The notes under the pieces: model-generated | What the model was told of the DNA's origin: nothing | Database searches by the model: none | What the model saw: the letters and a program-made list of their open reading frames with translations, nothing else | Position numbers and translations under genes: made by a program | Assembly (NCBI RefSeq): GCF_014822185.1 | Contig: NZ_QVLR01000041.1 | Span: 83,060 to 147,059, forward strand | From: Azoarcus sp. Aa7 | GTDB lineage: Bacteria > Pseudomonadota > Gammaproteobacteria > Burkholderiales > Rhodocyclaceae | Reading direction: 5' to 3' | DNA: 64,000 nt | In this document: piece by piece, positions 26,177-34,879 of the stretch | How the letters are laid out: each line of letters starts with the position of its first letter | Position numbering within the stretch: the first letter of the stretch is position 1

Positions 26177-27595
26177 ATGGAACTGACCTACGTACTGTTG
26201 CGCCGCGCAGCGGCGATTTCGCTTGCCTGTCTGCTCTGCGTCCTGCTGCTCGCGGTGTGGCAGGCGCGATCGGACGTGCGTCGGGAGGGGCTGGGCGCAG
26301 GGCAGCTTGCGCAGCTGAGCAGCCAGCTCGCCGCTTTGCAGAACGTTGCGGAAAGCGGGCTCCAGGAGAAGATCGGGGCCCTGCGCGAGGTGGGGCATTT
26401 GCGCCACCTCGACTTCCGGCTCGAAGATGCGGGCAGCGGGGAACTACTGGCGCAGTCGAAGGCGGAGGAGTTGCCGCCGCTCGCGATGCGACCCTTCCTG
26501 TGGCTGCTGAACCTCTTTGCGCGCCCGCATGCCGCGGAGGAGTCGTCCTGGCATCTCGAGCGTGCGGATGGCCGCAGCTTTCGCGTCACGCTGACCACGA
26601 ATCCGTTCAGCGAGCAAAGAGAGGCATTCGACGACATCGTCGGCGTCACCGGTGTCCTGCTCCTCTATAGCCTGTGCCTGCTGGTGGCCCTGTACTGGGC
26701 GGTCCGTCATGCCTTCGCACCGCTGCGCCGCATTCTGGACACCATTGACGCATTCGAACGCCAGGACTATCGCGCACGGCTGCCGGCGATGCGTATCCGC
26801 GAAATGGATGTGATCGCGCGTGCGCTCAACCACTTGGCAGCGGCACTGGGCGAGATACAGGAGGAGCGACGCCTGCTCAGCCTGAAGCTGCTGACCCTGC
26901 AGGAGGACGAGCGCAGTCACATCGCCCGCGAACTGCATGACGAACTCGGCCAGTCGCTCACCGCGATGCGTGCGGACGCGACCTATCTGCTGCGGCGGAC
27001 CGCTCAGCAGCCGGAACTGCACGCTGTCGTCGCGGAACTGGAGCAGCAATGCGCCCGTGTCCAGCAGGACATCCGCAACCTGCTGGGCTGGCTCGGCAAG
27101 CCGAACGATGCAACGAACCGCGGGCCGATTCCGATCGACGAGCTCGTCGAGGCCTTGGTCGAGAGCTGGCGTAACCGTCCGGGCCAAACGATCGAATACC
27201 GGCTGACGGTCGACCTCGGCGACATCGATATCCCGCAAGCTCTGGCACTGACCCTGTACCGCATGACCCAGGAGGCGCTGACCAACGTGGCCCGCCACGC
27301 CGACGCCAAGACGGCGGCAGTCCGCCTCGTCGCCCGCCCCGGGCGGGCCATCGAGTGGTCAGTATGTGACGACGGCGTCGGCATCGGCTCGTACAACGAG
27401 GCATTGCAGCAGGGCAACGGCTTGGCCGGCATTCGTGAGCGGGTCTGGGCACATGGTGGCGAACTGGAAATGCTGGATCGGGGGCCAACGGGCGCGGCGC
27501 CGGGGCTGCGTCTGGTCGCATGCTTTCCTTGCCCGGAAGCGGAACGCGCTTCAGGCGCCCCTAGCATGCGCAACGACGAACTGGAGGCCAACTGA
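26177..27595 (+). CDS. sensor histidine kinase, NarX/UhpB (HisKA_3) type
   Basis: This 472-residue membrane kinase has a first transmembrane helix at about 10-30 and a periplasmic region to about 155. A second helix (VTGVLLLYSLCLLVALYWA) leads into a HAMP-like linker. The HisKA_3 phosphoacceptor region is DERSHIARELHDELGQSL, and the ATPase domain carries EALTNVARHADA (N box) and CDDGVGIG (G box). ATG 26177 is used. The response regulator gene follows with no gap. Confidence 0.9.
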   Translation: MELTYVLLRRAAAISLACLLCVLLLAVWQARSDVRREGLGAGQLAQLSSQLAALQNVAESGLQEKIGALREVGHLRHLDFRLEDAGSGELLAQSKAEELPPLAMRPFLWLLNLFARPHAAEESSWHLERADGRSFRVTLTTNPFSEQREAFDDIVGVTGVLLLYSLCLLVALYWAVRHAFAPLRRILDTIDAFERQDYRARLPAMRIREMDVIARALNHLAAALGEIQEERRLLSLKLLTLQEDERSHIARELHDELGQSLTAMRADATYLLRRTAQQPELHAVVAELEQQCARVQQDIRNLLGWLGKPNDATNRGPIPIDELVEALVESWRNRPGQTIEYRLTVDLGDIDIPQALALTLYRMTQEALTNVARHADAKTAAVRLVARPGRAIEWSVCDDGVGIGSYNEALQQGNGLAGIRERVWAHGGELEMLDRGPTGAAPGLRLVACFPCPEAERASGAPSMRNDELEAN

Positions 27596-28228
27596 ATGAC
27601 CTGCCTGCGCGTGGCAATCGCCGACGATCACGCCGTGGTGCGCACCGGCTTTAGACGGTTGTTGGAACTCGAGCCGAATGTCACCGTGGTGGCGGAATTT
27701 GGCGACTGCGAAACGGCATACACGTGGCTGTGCGCCAATCACGCCGATATTCTTGTTCTCGATCTTTCCATGCCCGGCCGCGGCGGCCTCGAAACGTTGC
27801 GGCGACTGAAAGCCAGAGTGCCAACGCTGAAAATCCTCGTCTTCAGCATGCATGGCGCGCCGGCAATGGTCAGTCAGGCGATGCAGGCGGGAGCCGACGG
27901 CTATTTGACCAAGAGCAGCGCGCCGGACGCGTTGATCTCGGCAGTGCTGGACCTCGGCGCGGGCGGGCACCCGTTGTCGCAGGAGGCCGCACACGCCTTG
28001 AACGAAGCCGGGAACGACAGCCAGGCGCCCCATTTGGTGCTGTCGCCACGGGAATTCCAGGTATTCACCCTGCTCGCACAGGGGCTGGCGGTAGACGAGA
28101 TCGCCGGGCGGCTGTGTGTCAGCGGCAAGACCGTGGCCAATTATCAGACAGCTATCCGGCAGAAAACCGGTCTGGGCAACGCGCTGGAGATGTTTCGCTA
28201 CGCGCGAACCCACGCATTGCTCGAGTGA
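27596..28228 (+). CDS. response regulator, NarL/FixJ family
   Basis: This 210-residue protein has a receiver domain with the acidic pocket (IADDH), phosphoacceptor Asp in LVLDLSMPGRGG and Lys in GYLTKSS. Its C-terminal LuxR-type helix-turn-helix is LSPREFQVFTLLAQGLAVDE followed by CVSGKTVANY. The start codon abuts the kinase stop, so the two are cotranslated. The divergent TonB receptor gene is the most obvious target. Confidence 0.92.
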   Translation: MTCLRVAIADDHAVVRTGFRRLLELEPNVTVVAEFGDCETAYTWLCANHADILVLDLSMPGRGGLETLRRLKARVPTLKILVFSMHGAPAMVSQAMQAGADGYLTKSSAPDALISAVLDLGAGGHPLSQEAAHALNEAGNDSQAPHLVLSPREFQVFTLLAQGLAVDEIAGRLCVSGKTVANYQTAIRQKTGLGNALEMFRYARTHALLE

Positions 28229-28639
28229 GCCGAAATGCGCCTGCCCTCCACCCCTTATCGATTGGCTCGGCGGACTCCGGGCCAGCCCCTTTCTGGTAGA
28301 TTACGGGACTGCGACGGACTCGTCCGCCGAAGAGAGCACGTCGGACCGTCTGTCACCATTACGCGCGACAAGAGCGCAGGAAAAGCAACTTCGCATTATG
28401 CGAAGAGTGAATGCACTCATCATCGACGCCACCCAGGACGCACGGCGGAGGACGACGCCGGCCAAGTGTGTGGCGACTGTCCGCTGTTCGAAGGTGCATC
28501 AAGGTCCGGTTGTGGCCGAGGCTGTATATTAACGGTTGACGATGCGCCAGCTGTCGGGCCGCTTCCACGCGGCCCTTGGCAACCCAAGTCATTCGATGAC
28601 GACGAGGCGACGCTGTTGAGGTCGTAAAATGGGCCTGCT
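28229..28639. other. gene-free stretch with one perfect palindrome
   Basis: No convincing reading frame is present in 411 bases. A perfect interrupted palindrome, CTTCGCAT-T-ATGCGAAG, lies at 28389-28405; its role is unknown. The segment separates the two-component pair from transposase debris. Confidence 0.45.
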
Positions 28640-28939
28640 TCAGACTCTCATCGCCACCATCGGCGCCTCGTTTCCCATCAGCTTCATCACCGGCGTCAGG
28701 TTGTACGCCAGAACGTGCAGACTCGTCTCCGTTCTGACGCGTTCGAGCTCCCTGGTCAGGAAATGGGTTGCGCCCATCTAGGCCTTGAGGGTGCCAAAGG
28801 GGTGTTCGACGGTCCGACGGCGGATCCGTATGCTGTCAGGCGCGTCATCGAGCCGCGCCTGCATGACCTCCAGCTCTTCCTCATGCAATTCGCGATGGCC
28901 ACCTGCTTTCATGGAGCGGCCTCCCCGCACAGGAAACAT
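28640..28939 (-). pseudogene. transposase C-terminal remnant (IS1182/IS5-like) with amber codon
   Basis: The minus strand encodes a typical DDE-transposase tail: RRRTVEHPFGTLKA, then a TAG codon (28778-28780) where related proteins have Trp, then MGATHFLTRELERVRTE and SLHVLAYNLTPVMKLMG before a normal stop. The rest of the transposase is absent. Two defects make this a dead fragment. It marks a former insertion at the left border of the metal-resistance array. Confidence 0.8.
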
Positions 28940-29025
28940 ACGCCACCCCGATCAACCCGACTACGTTTCGGATTGAAGTGTCTGCAGGGCGCGGTGCCAT
29001 TCATTTTGGCGCGTCCATGCCGAAA

Positions 29026-29496
29026 TCATTTTCCGGCGTTGCGGGCGCGGGCACCGCCATGCACGCCGTGCACATGCCCACCCTCGTTACTCGCTCCCTG
29101 GCGCGGGGGCTGTGACAGCTCGTTCAGGATGCCGCAGTGGGCTGCGTCCCGCGCGTCGTGACACCTTTCGCGCAAGCTCCGGAGTTGCCGCTCCAGCGCG
29201 CGAAGTTCGCGGATACGTGCCGCGACATGGCCGATGTGCGCGTCGAGCAACGTGTTCACGTCGCCACAGTTCTCGCCCGGCGCATCCTTGAAGCGCAGCA
29301 GGATGCGAACCTCGTCCAATGCCATATCCAGCGATCGGCAATGGCGGATAAACGACAAGCGCTCCACGTGACTCGCGTCGTAAATGCGGAAATTTCCTTC
29401 CGTACGCGCCTGGGCAGCCAGCAACCCTTCGCGCTCGTAGTAGCGGATGGTCTCTACCGGGGTGCCGGTGACTCTTCCCAGTTCACCGATTTTCAT
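29026..29496 (-). CDS. MerR-family Pb/Cd-responsive regulator (PbrR/CadR type)
   Basis: This 156-residue protein opens MKIGELGRVTGTPVETIRYY, the MerR winged helix, followed by a dimerisation helix. Cysteines are at 77, 112 and 121. The spacing (35 and 9) equals that recalled for the PbrR metal site (78, 113, 122), whereas CadR has 77, 112, 119. The C-terminus has an HVHGVHG His-rich tail as in CadR. GGAGG precedes the start. It is divergent from the P-type ATPase gene it presumably activates. Confidence 0.88.
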   Translation of the reverse strand: MKIGELGRVTGTPVETIRYYEREGLLAAQARTEGNFRIYDASHVERLSFIRHCRSLDMALDEVRILLRFKDAPGENCGDVNTLLDAHIGHVAARIRELRALERQLRSLRERCHDARDAAHCGILNELSQPPRQGASNEGGHVHGVHGGARARNAGK

Positions 29497-29547
29497 CTTG
29501 CATTTCCCTCCACGCGGGGACAAATGTCGTGCCTGCATTCTAGGTGC

Positions 29548-29578
29548 TTGACTCTGTAGTGACTACAGATTGTTAAAT
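29548..29578 (+). promoter_or_regulatory. MerR-type promoter/operator of the CadA/PbrA ATPase gene
   Basis: The -35 box TTGACT (29548-29553) and a -10-like TTAAAT (29573-29578) are separated by 19 bases, the long spacer that MerR proteins correct by twisting DNA. The spacer holds the perfect dyad CTGTAGT-G-ACTACAG (29554-29568). Confidence 0.82.
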
Positions 29579-29607
29579 GACCTTGTGACCAGACAAGGGA
29601 ATTGAGC

Positions 29608-32010
29608 ATGAGCAAATGCAACGTCGGAGACTGCGGTTGTGCCTCCGTACCGCGATCGCCGGGCGACTCTTCCGCCAACGCCCCCCAGTGGAAGCCATCG
29701 CGTCTCGACGACGTCGACTGCCCCACCGACGCGGCGCTGGTCCGCAACAACCTGGAGCCCCTCGACGGCGTGACGGGACTCGATCTTGCGCTGACACTGC
29801 GCACGTTGGACGTGAGCGATCACATGCACTCACCGGCCGCGGTCGACGCGGCCTTGGCGGCCAGCGGCGAGCTGGCACCACGCATCGAGATAACCAGCGC
29901 CCCGCTGCGCACGACGCTCACGATCGCCGGCATGGACTGCCCCACCGAGGAGGCGTTGATCCGGAGCAAGCTCGCCGGCATGGTCGAAGTGGCGGCGCTC
30001 GATTTCAACCTCGTCCAGCGTCGCCTGAGCGTGACGCATCGTCCGGGGGCATTGGACGCGGTCCTCGGCGCCCTAAAAGCCATTGGTCTCGAGGCGAAGG
30101 TCGAAGCCGGGGGTACGGAGAGCGCTGCGCCTCCGGCCAGATCCGCACCGATGACCCACCGGTGGCCAATGGTTCTGGCGGGAGTCACCGCAACATTGGC
30201 CGAGGGGGTGTATTGGCTCAACGGCGGCGACCACTGGATCGTACTGGCGCTCGCACTCGTGTCGATCCTCAGTGGCGGCCTGTCGACCTACAAGAAAGGC
30301 TGGATCGCCCTCAGGCATCGCAACCTCAACATCAACGCACTCATGTCGATTGCCGTGACCGGCGCGATGCTCATCGGACACTGGCCCGAAGCGGCAATGG
30401 TGATGTTCCTCTTCACGCTAGCCGAGGTAATCGAAGCAAAATCGCTGGACAGGGCGCGCGACGCGATCCGCGGCCTGATGGAACTCGCGCCCGACACCGC
30501 GACCGTGCGCCAGGGCGATGGAAGCTGGGTGGCCATGCCGGCCACGGCGGTGCCCTTGGAGGCCGTGGTACGCATACGTCCGGGTGAGCGGATCGCGCTC
30601 GACGGCGTGGTGATCAGCGGACGTTCTACGGTGAATCAGGCGCCCATCACCGGCGAGAGCCTGCCGGTCGATAAGGCCGAGGGCGACAACGTGTTCGCCG
30701 GAACGATCAATGAAGCGGGATCGCTGGAATATCGCGTGACGGCCGAGGCGAGCCATTCCACCCTGGCCCGCATCATCCACGCGGTCGAATCGGCCCAGGG
30801 TAGCCGCGCGCCCACCCAGCGCTTCGTTGACCAGTTCGCCCGGATCTACACGCCCGCCGTGTTCGCCGTCGCGCTGCTGGTGGCGAGCGTGCCGCCGCTG
30901 GCTTTCGGCGGTGCATGGATGGACTGGATCTACAAGGCCTTGGTGCTGCTGGTGATTGCCTGTCCGTGCGCACTGGTGATCTCGACGCCGGTCACGATCG
31001 TCAGCGGTCTCGCCGCGGCCGCCCGCAAGGGCATTCTGGTGAAAGGCGGCGTGTATCTCGAAGAGGGACACAAGCTCGCCACGCTGGCGCTCGACAAGAC
31101 CGGCACGATTACGCACGGCAAACCCGCCCAGACGGACTTCATGGTGTTGAGCGGCGACGCGAACCAGGCCCATATCCTGGCGGGAAGTCTCGCCGTACGC
31201 TCGGATCACCCAGTCTCGCTGGCGATCGCCCGCGCCGCAGTCGAAATGGGATGGGTGTTACGCGAGGTGGCCGATTTCGCCGCCATTCCGGGCCGCGGTG
31301 TGCGTGGCAGCATTGATGGTCATGTCTATCAACTTGGCAATCATCGACTGATTGAGGAACTCGAGCTGTGTTCGCCCGAGATCGAAAAGACGCTCGACAT
31401 GCTTGAGCGTCAAGGCAAGACGGCGGTGCTGTTGGCGGACCAGACCGGGGTGCTGGCGATCTTCGCAGTCGCCGACACGCTGCGCGAGACGAGCCGTCAG
31501 GCCATCGCCGATCTGCATTCCCTGGGCGTGAAGACGCTGATGCTCACCGGCGATAACGCCCATACGGCCGAAGCGATCGCCCGCGCGGTGGGTATCGACG
31601 AAGCAAGGGGCAACCTGCTGCCCGAAGACAAACTCAGCACCATCGAATCGTTGCTGGCGCACCCGAAGGGGGGCAAGGTCGGCATGGTCGGCGACGGCAT
31701 TAACGACGCGCCCGCGCTGGCCCGCGCGGACATCGGCTTCGCGATGGGAGCGGCGGGCACGGACACCGCGATCGAGACCGCGGACGTGGCGTTGATGGAC
31801 GACGACCTGCGCAAGATCCCCGCCTTCGTGCGCCTGTCGCAGGCCACATCCGATGTACTGATCCAGAACATTGTGGTGGCGCTTGGCATCAAGGCGGTGT
31901 TTCTTCTGCTGACCATGACCGGGCAAGCCACGATGTGGATGGCAGTATTCGCGGACATGGGGGCGAGTTTGCTGGTCGTGGCAAATGGACTGCGCTTGTT
32001 GCGGCGATAG
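29608..32010 (+). CDS. Zn/Cd/Pb-exporting P1B-type ATPase (CadA/PbrA-like)
   Basis: This 800-residue protein has two N-terminal HMA-like domains, one with DVDCPTDAAL (degenerate) and one with GMDCPTEEAL, both lacking the second Cys of CxxC. Membrane segments follow, then the CPC transport motif in IACPCALVIST, the phosphorylation site DKTGT and the hinge [14 protein letters not shown] with these HMA variants is typical of P1B-2 pumps for Zn, Cd and Pb. ATG 29608 has AAGGGA upstream. It is divergent from, and probably induced by, the MerR-family regulator. Confidence 0.92.
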   Translation: MSKCNVGDCGCASVPRSPGDSSANAPQWKPSRLDDVDCPTDAALVRNNLEPLDGVTGLDLALTLRTLDVSDHMHSPAAVDAALAASGELAPRIEITSAPLRTTLTIAGMDCPTEEALIRSKLAGMVEVAALDFNLVQRRLSVTHRPGALDAVLGALKAIGLEAKVEAGGTESAAPPARSAPMTHRWPMVLAGVTATLAEGVYWLNGGDHWIVLALALVSILSGGLSTYKKGWIALRHRNLNINALMSIAVTGAMLIGHWPEAAMVMFLFTLAEVIEAKSLDRARDAIRGLMELAPDTATVRQGDGSWVAMPATAVPLEAVVRIRPGERIALDGVVISGRSTVNQAPITGESLPVDKAEGDNVFAGTINEAGSLEYRVTAEASHSTLARIIHAVESAQGSRAPTQRFVDQFARIYTPAVFAVALLVASVPPLAFGGAWMDWIYKALVLLVIACPCALVISTPVTIVSGLAAAARKGILVKGGVYLEEGHKLATLALDKTGTITHGKPAQTDFMVLSGDANQAHILAGSLAVRSDHPVSLAIARAAVEMGWVLREVADFAAIPGRGVRGSIDGHVYQLGNHRLIEELELCSPEIEKTLDMLERQGKTAVLLADQTGVLAIFAVADTLRETSRQAIADLHSLGVKTLMLTGDNAHTAEAIARAVGIDEARGNLLPEDKLSTIESLLAHPKGGKVGMVGDGINDAPALARADIGFAMGAAGTDTAIETADVALMDDDLRKIPAFVRLSQATSDVLIQNIVVALGIKAVFLLLTMTGQATMWMAVFADMGASLLVVANGLRLLRR

Positions 32011-32061
32011 GGGCGAAGACGTCCGAAGTTTTTCGGGTCGACAAGGCAAGGAGAGTGCGAA

Positions 32062-32580
32062 ATGAAGAAGACGATCTTGATTGCAGCATTGGTAACCGCC
32101 TCCTTCTCGGCAGTGCCGGGGATGGCCCAGCAGACGGCGGCCCCGCCCGCGAAAGACGCTCAGGTTCGACAGCAGGCGCCCGACGTTGCCGAGTTCGACA
32201 AGCAAATGGCGCAGATGCAGCAGACCATGCAGCGGATGCAGGAGCAGATGGAGAAAATCCGCTAGACCCAGGATCCGCAGGAGCGACAGAAGCTGCTTCA
32301 GGAGCACTGGGAAACGATGCGCAACGGCATGGGAACGATGTACGGCATGTGGGGGCCGGGGATGATGGGCTGCTGTGCCGGCGGCCCGATGATGAGTGGG
32401 GGCATGAAGGGCGGCCCCATGATGGGCTGGCGCGGAATGGGAGACTACTACTCGAAACTCACTCCGGACCAGATGAAGCAGCGCCAGTACATGATGGATC
32501 GGTACATGGGCATGCAGCAGCAGATGATGGATCACATGATGCAGCATCAGAATTACATGTGGATACCGCCTTCTCGGTGA
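32062..32580 (+). pseudogene. Met-rich periplasmic protein gene interrupted by an in-frame amber codon
   Basis: The first 67 codons encode a signal peptide (MKKTILIAALVTASFSAVPG) and a Met/Gln-rich coiled region (QMQQTMQRMQEQMEKIR). A TAG at 32263-32265 then interrupts the frame. Reading on in the same frame gives TQDPQERQKLLQEHWETMR and a strongly Met-rich, Gly-rich domain (GPGMMGCC, GGPMMSGGM, MDRYMGMQQQMMDHMM). TAG is one base from CAG (Gln), which suits the repeat. Such Met-rich proteins suggest copper or silver handling. It lies about 50 bases after the ATPase gene and is probably in its operon. Confidence 0.75.
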
Positions 32581-32721
32581 GGTGGATGGGTAGCCGGCCC
32601 CCGGTCTGCCGGCTTTGGCTTCAGGCCCAGTCGTTTCTGGTTGGGCTCCTTTCCCGACGGCGCTATCGACAAGCGCGTTCCCTGAAAACATTGCTGCATC
32701 ATTACTGGAACTGAACCCGAA

Positions 32722-33186
32722 TTGACCAAGATCGACCGATGCTTGCGGGGCAATACTCTATTTGGCACCGCCTGGTTTCTGATGCTTGCGTGTTTCGGGG
32801 TCAGTAGCGTCGCGACGCTCGGTACGCTCGCGCTCAGCGGAATCATGCAACTACCGTGTTGCGTACTGTGCCTGTATCAGCGGATCTTCCTGTTTCCCTT
32901 GGTTCCCGTATCTTTCGCGGGACTCATCATCTTCGACCGCCGGGTGGTGTACTTCGCACTCCCGTTAGCCGGTATCGGCTGGCTGCTCGCGGTTGTCCAC
33001 CTGCTTCTGATTACGGAAACCATACCCGCGGCAGAGGCATTCAAGTCCTGCATCCAGGGCATACGCGACTCAAAGCTACAAGCCAATATGTGGTTCGGTT
33101 TCGAGACGATTCCACTGTTGTCGACGGTGGCGTTTTCCGTCATCGGCGCACTGTTGGTCGCGGCGCACTTCAAGAGCTCAAAATGA
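32722..33186 (+). CDS. DsbB/BdbC-like disulfide bond formation protein
   Basis: This 154-residue membrane protein has four predicted helices. The first-loop active site CCVLCLYQR matches the CxxCxYQR motif of DsbB/BdbC. The second periplasmic loop shows only one cysteine (AFKSCIQG) where two are usual, so the redox relay may be incomplete. The frame seems to begin at TTG 32722; no ATG precedes the motif, and no good ribosome site is seen. Its stop overlaps a truncated secreted ORF, probably the former thioredoxin-like partner. Confidence 0.75.
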   Translation: MTKIDRCLRGNTLFGTAWFLMLACFGVSSVATLGTLALSGIMQLPCCVLCLYQRIFLFPLVPVSFAGLIIFDRRVVYFALPLAGIGWLLAVVHLLLITETIPAAEAFKSCIQGIRDSKLQANMWFGFETIPLLSTVAFSVIGALLVAAHFKSSK

Positions 33187-33254
33187 ATACAAGCATTCGC
33201 ATTGTCGCGCACCTCTTTGTCCTGGCACTGATGGGTACGCCAGCCCTTGGATGA
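33183..33254 (+). pseudogene. truncated secreted-protein start (probable DsbA/BdbD-like partner lost)
   Basis: The start ATG overlaps the stop of the DsbB-like gene (ATGA), a sign of an original operon partner. Only 23 codons remain, MNTSIRIVAHLFVLALMG plus five residues, which is essentially a signal peptide. The frame then runs into unrelated sequence resembling the tail of a P-type ATPase. DsbB/BdbC genes are often followed by a DsbA/BdbD oxidoreductase gene; this looks like one cut by a rearrangement near base 33,247. Confidence 0.6.
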
Positions 33255-33316
33255 CCGTATTCACCGACAGGCGGGCAGGCCTGCTGGTGGTGGCGAACGA
33301 ATTGCGGTCATTGCCG
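33248..33316 (+). pseudogene. remnant of a P1B-type ATPase C-terminus
   Basis: The frame reads WMTVFTDRRAGLLVVANELR, closely matching the C-terminus of the ATPase at 29608-32010 (WMAVFADMGASLLVVANGLR). Nothing else of such a gene is present upstream. It is the right-hand part of a recombination junction. Confidence 0.65.
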
Positions 33317-33414
33317 AATAAGATCGCGAACCCCGTGAGGCGTTGCCAATCTCGTAGAGCGAGGAGACGGTCTTGATCGCAGCATGGCTTGCCGCGCCAC
33401 ACCGACAGCCGCTC

Positions 33415-33753
33415 CTAAATTCCCCCCGACGGCTGCAGCGCAATGACCGCCATGCCGGCCAGTGCGATGGCCGCACCTGCGATATCCCAGCGCGTCAGCA
33501 GCACGCCATCGATGAACCGCAGCCACAGCAAGGCAACGGCGATGTACATGCCCCCATACGCCGCATAAGTTCGTCCAGCTGCGGTCGGATGCAGCGTCAG
33601 CAGCCAGGCGAACAGTGCCAGGGACAGCGCAGCCGGGATCAATAGCCAGGCGGTCTTGCCCTGCTTCAGCACCAGGAACGGCAGATAGCAGCCAATGATC
33701 TCGGCGAGCGCCGTGACCGCGAACAGCGCGCTCAATCTTGCCAGTTCGATCAT
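33415..33753 (-). CDS. YnfA/UPF0060-family membrane protein
   Basis: This 112-residue protein has four hydrophobic helices and the family landmarks [32 protein letters not shown] and [15 protein letters not shown]. YnfA is a small drug/metabolite-transporter-like protein; some members confer weak efflux of toxic compounds. Its start overlaps the merR stop (ATGA, 33750-33753), so it is translationally coupled to the regulator rather than to merTP. Confidence 0.9.
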   Translation of the reverse strand: MIELARLSALFAVTALAEIIGCYLPFLVLKQGKTAWLLIPAALSLALFAWLLTLHPTAAGRTYAAYGGMYIAVALLWLRFIDGVLLTRWDIAGAAIALAGMAVIALQPSGGI

Positions 33754-34163
33754 GGGCGCCCCTGCAACGAAGCGATGAGCGGGCAGGTTACCGCCCCATG
33801 TGACGATCCGCAGCGGGTAACCAACTGGCTCAGCACCGCCTCGATGTTGCGCAGATCAGCGAGTCTCACTCGCACGTCCCCCAGTTTGCGCTCGGCGAGG
33901 CTGCGCGCCTCGTCGCAATGGGCGCCGTCCTCCAGTTTCAGCAGTTCGCCTACTTCATCCAGCGAAAAGCCGAGCCTTTGTGCAGATTTGATAAAGCGCA
34001 CGCGGGCAAGGTCGTCGTCGGAGTAGCGGCGAATGCTGCTGCGCGGCCGCTCAGGTTCGGGAAGCAGGCCCTTGCGCTGGTAGAAACGGATGGTCTCGAC
34101 GCCGACGCCTGCCGCCTCTGCCAGAACGCCGATGGTGAAACCGGCGCAGAGGGTTTTCATCAT
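33750..34163 (-). CDS. merR: mercury-responsive regulator MerR
   Basis: This 137-residue protein starts with the MerR winged helix ([20 protein letters not shown]) and contains [20 protein letters not shown]. The mercury-binding cysteines are at 83, 118 and 127; counted from the second Met (34160) they fall at 82, 117 and 126, the canonical MerR numbering. All three are present, so Hg(II) sensing should be intact. The gene is divergent from merT across a standard mer operator. Confidence 0.93.
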   Translation of the reverse strand: MMKTLCAGFTIGVLAEAAGVGVETIRFYQRKGLLPEPERPRSSIRRYSDDDLARVRFIKSAQRLGFSLDEVGELLKLEDGAHCDEARSLAERKLGDVRVRLADLRNIEAVLSQLVTRCGSSHGAVTCPLIASLQGRP

Positions 34164-34165
34164 GC

Positions 34166-34196
34166 TTGACTCCGTACTTAAGTACGGAAGTAAGCT
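34166..34196 (+). promoter_or_regulatory. mer operator/promoter
   Basis: -35 TTGACT (34166-34171), a 19-base spacer containing the perfect palindrome CCGTACTTAAGTACGG (34172-34187), and -10 TAAGCT (34191-34196). This is the classical MerR-activated promoter layout. It begins two bases from the merR start codon. Confidence 0.88.
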
Positions 34197-34202
34197 TACA
34201 CC

Positions 34203-34577
34203 ATGCACCCGAAAAGCTCGATCGAGACTCTCCCGCGCCGTGACGGGCGCGGCAGCCTGCTCACCGGCGGTGTGGCGGCCATCCTGGCTTCCGCCTGTTG
34301 CTTGGGGCCATTGGTGCTGCTTGCGCTCGGCTTCTCCGGTGCATGGATTGGTACGCTGACTGCGCTCGAACCCTATCGCCCGCTGTTCATCGCACTGGCC
34401 GTGGTGTCGTTGGTGCTGGCCTGGCGACGCATCTGGCGACCAGTCGTTGCGTGCCCGCCAGGCGCAGGGTGCGCGCTCCCGCCGGTCAACCGGCTGTACA
34501 AGCGGCTGTTCGCGGTCGTGGCCGTGCTGGTGCTGGTCGCGCTGGTTTTTCCCACCATGGCGCCCTGGTTCTACTGA
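34203..34577 (+). CDS. merT: mercuric ion transporter MerT
   Basis: This 124-residue inner-membrane protein has three hydrophobic segments. The first helix carries the vicinal cysteines ([18 protein letters not shown]), and the cytoplasmic loop holds a second pair ([12 protein letters not shown]). These relay Hg(II) from MerP to the cytoplasm, where MerA would normally reduce it. It is the first gene after the mer operator, followed by merP. Confidence 0.93.
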   Translation: MHPKSSIETLPRRDGRGSLLTGGVAAILASACCLGPLVLLALGFSGAWIGTLTALEPYRPLFIALAVVSLVLAWRRIWRPVVACPPGAGCALPPVNRLYKRLFAVVAVLVLVALVFPTMAPWFY

Positions 34578-34591
34578 GAGGAGATCCGCAC

Positions 34592-34879
34592 GTGAGAATA
34601 CGTCCGCTGGTGCTGGCATGGTTGGCCACGTTCGCCCTGCCGGCATGGGCGGCATCCACGACGGTCACGCTGTCCGTGCCGACGATGGACTGTCCGGTCT
34701 GCCCGATCACCCTCAAGAAAGCGCTGAGCAAGGTTGCCGGAGTGGAGGCGGTCACGGTGAGCCTCGACCGGCGCGAAGCTATCGTCACCTTCGACGACGT
34801 CAAGACCACTGTCGAGGCGCTGACCCGCGCCACGCGGGACGCGGGTTATCCGTCGGGCCTCACGGAGCGCAAGCCATGA
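34592..34879 (+). CDS. merP: periplasmic mercury-binding protein MerP
   Basis: This 95-residue protein has a signal peptide ([17 protein letters not shown]) and one HMA domain whose metal loop is [20 protein letters not shown], with the CxxC pair. GTG 34592 is preferred because GAGAGGAG precedes it at good distance. MerP delivers Hg(II) to MerT. Its stop overlaps the next start (ATGA). Confidence 0.93.
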   Translation: MRIRPLVLAWLATFALPAWAASTTVTLSVPTMDCPVCPITLKKALSKVAGVEAVTVSLDRREAIVTFDDVKTTVEALTRATRDAGYPSGLTERKP

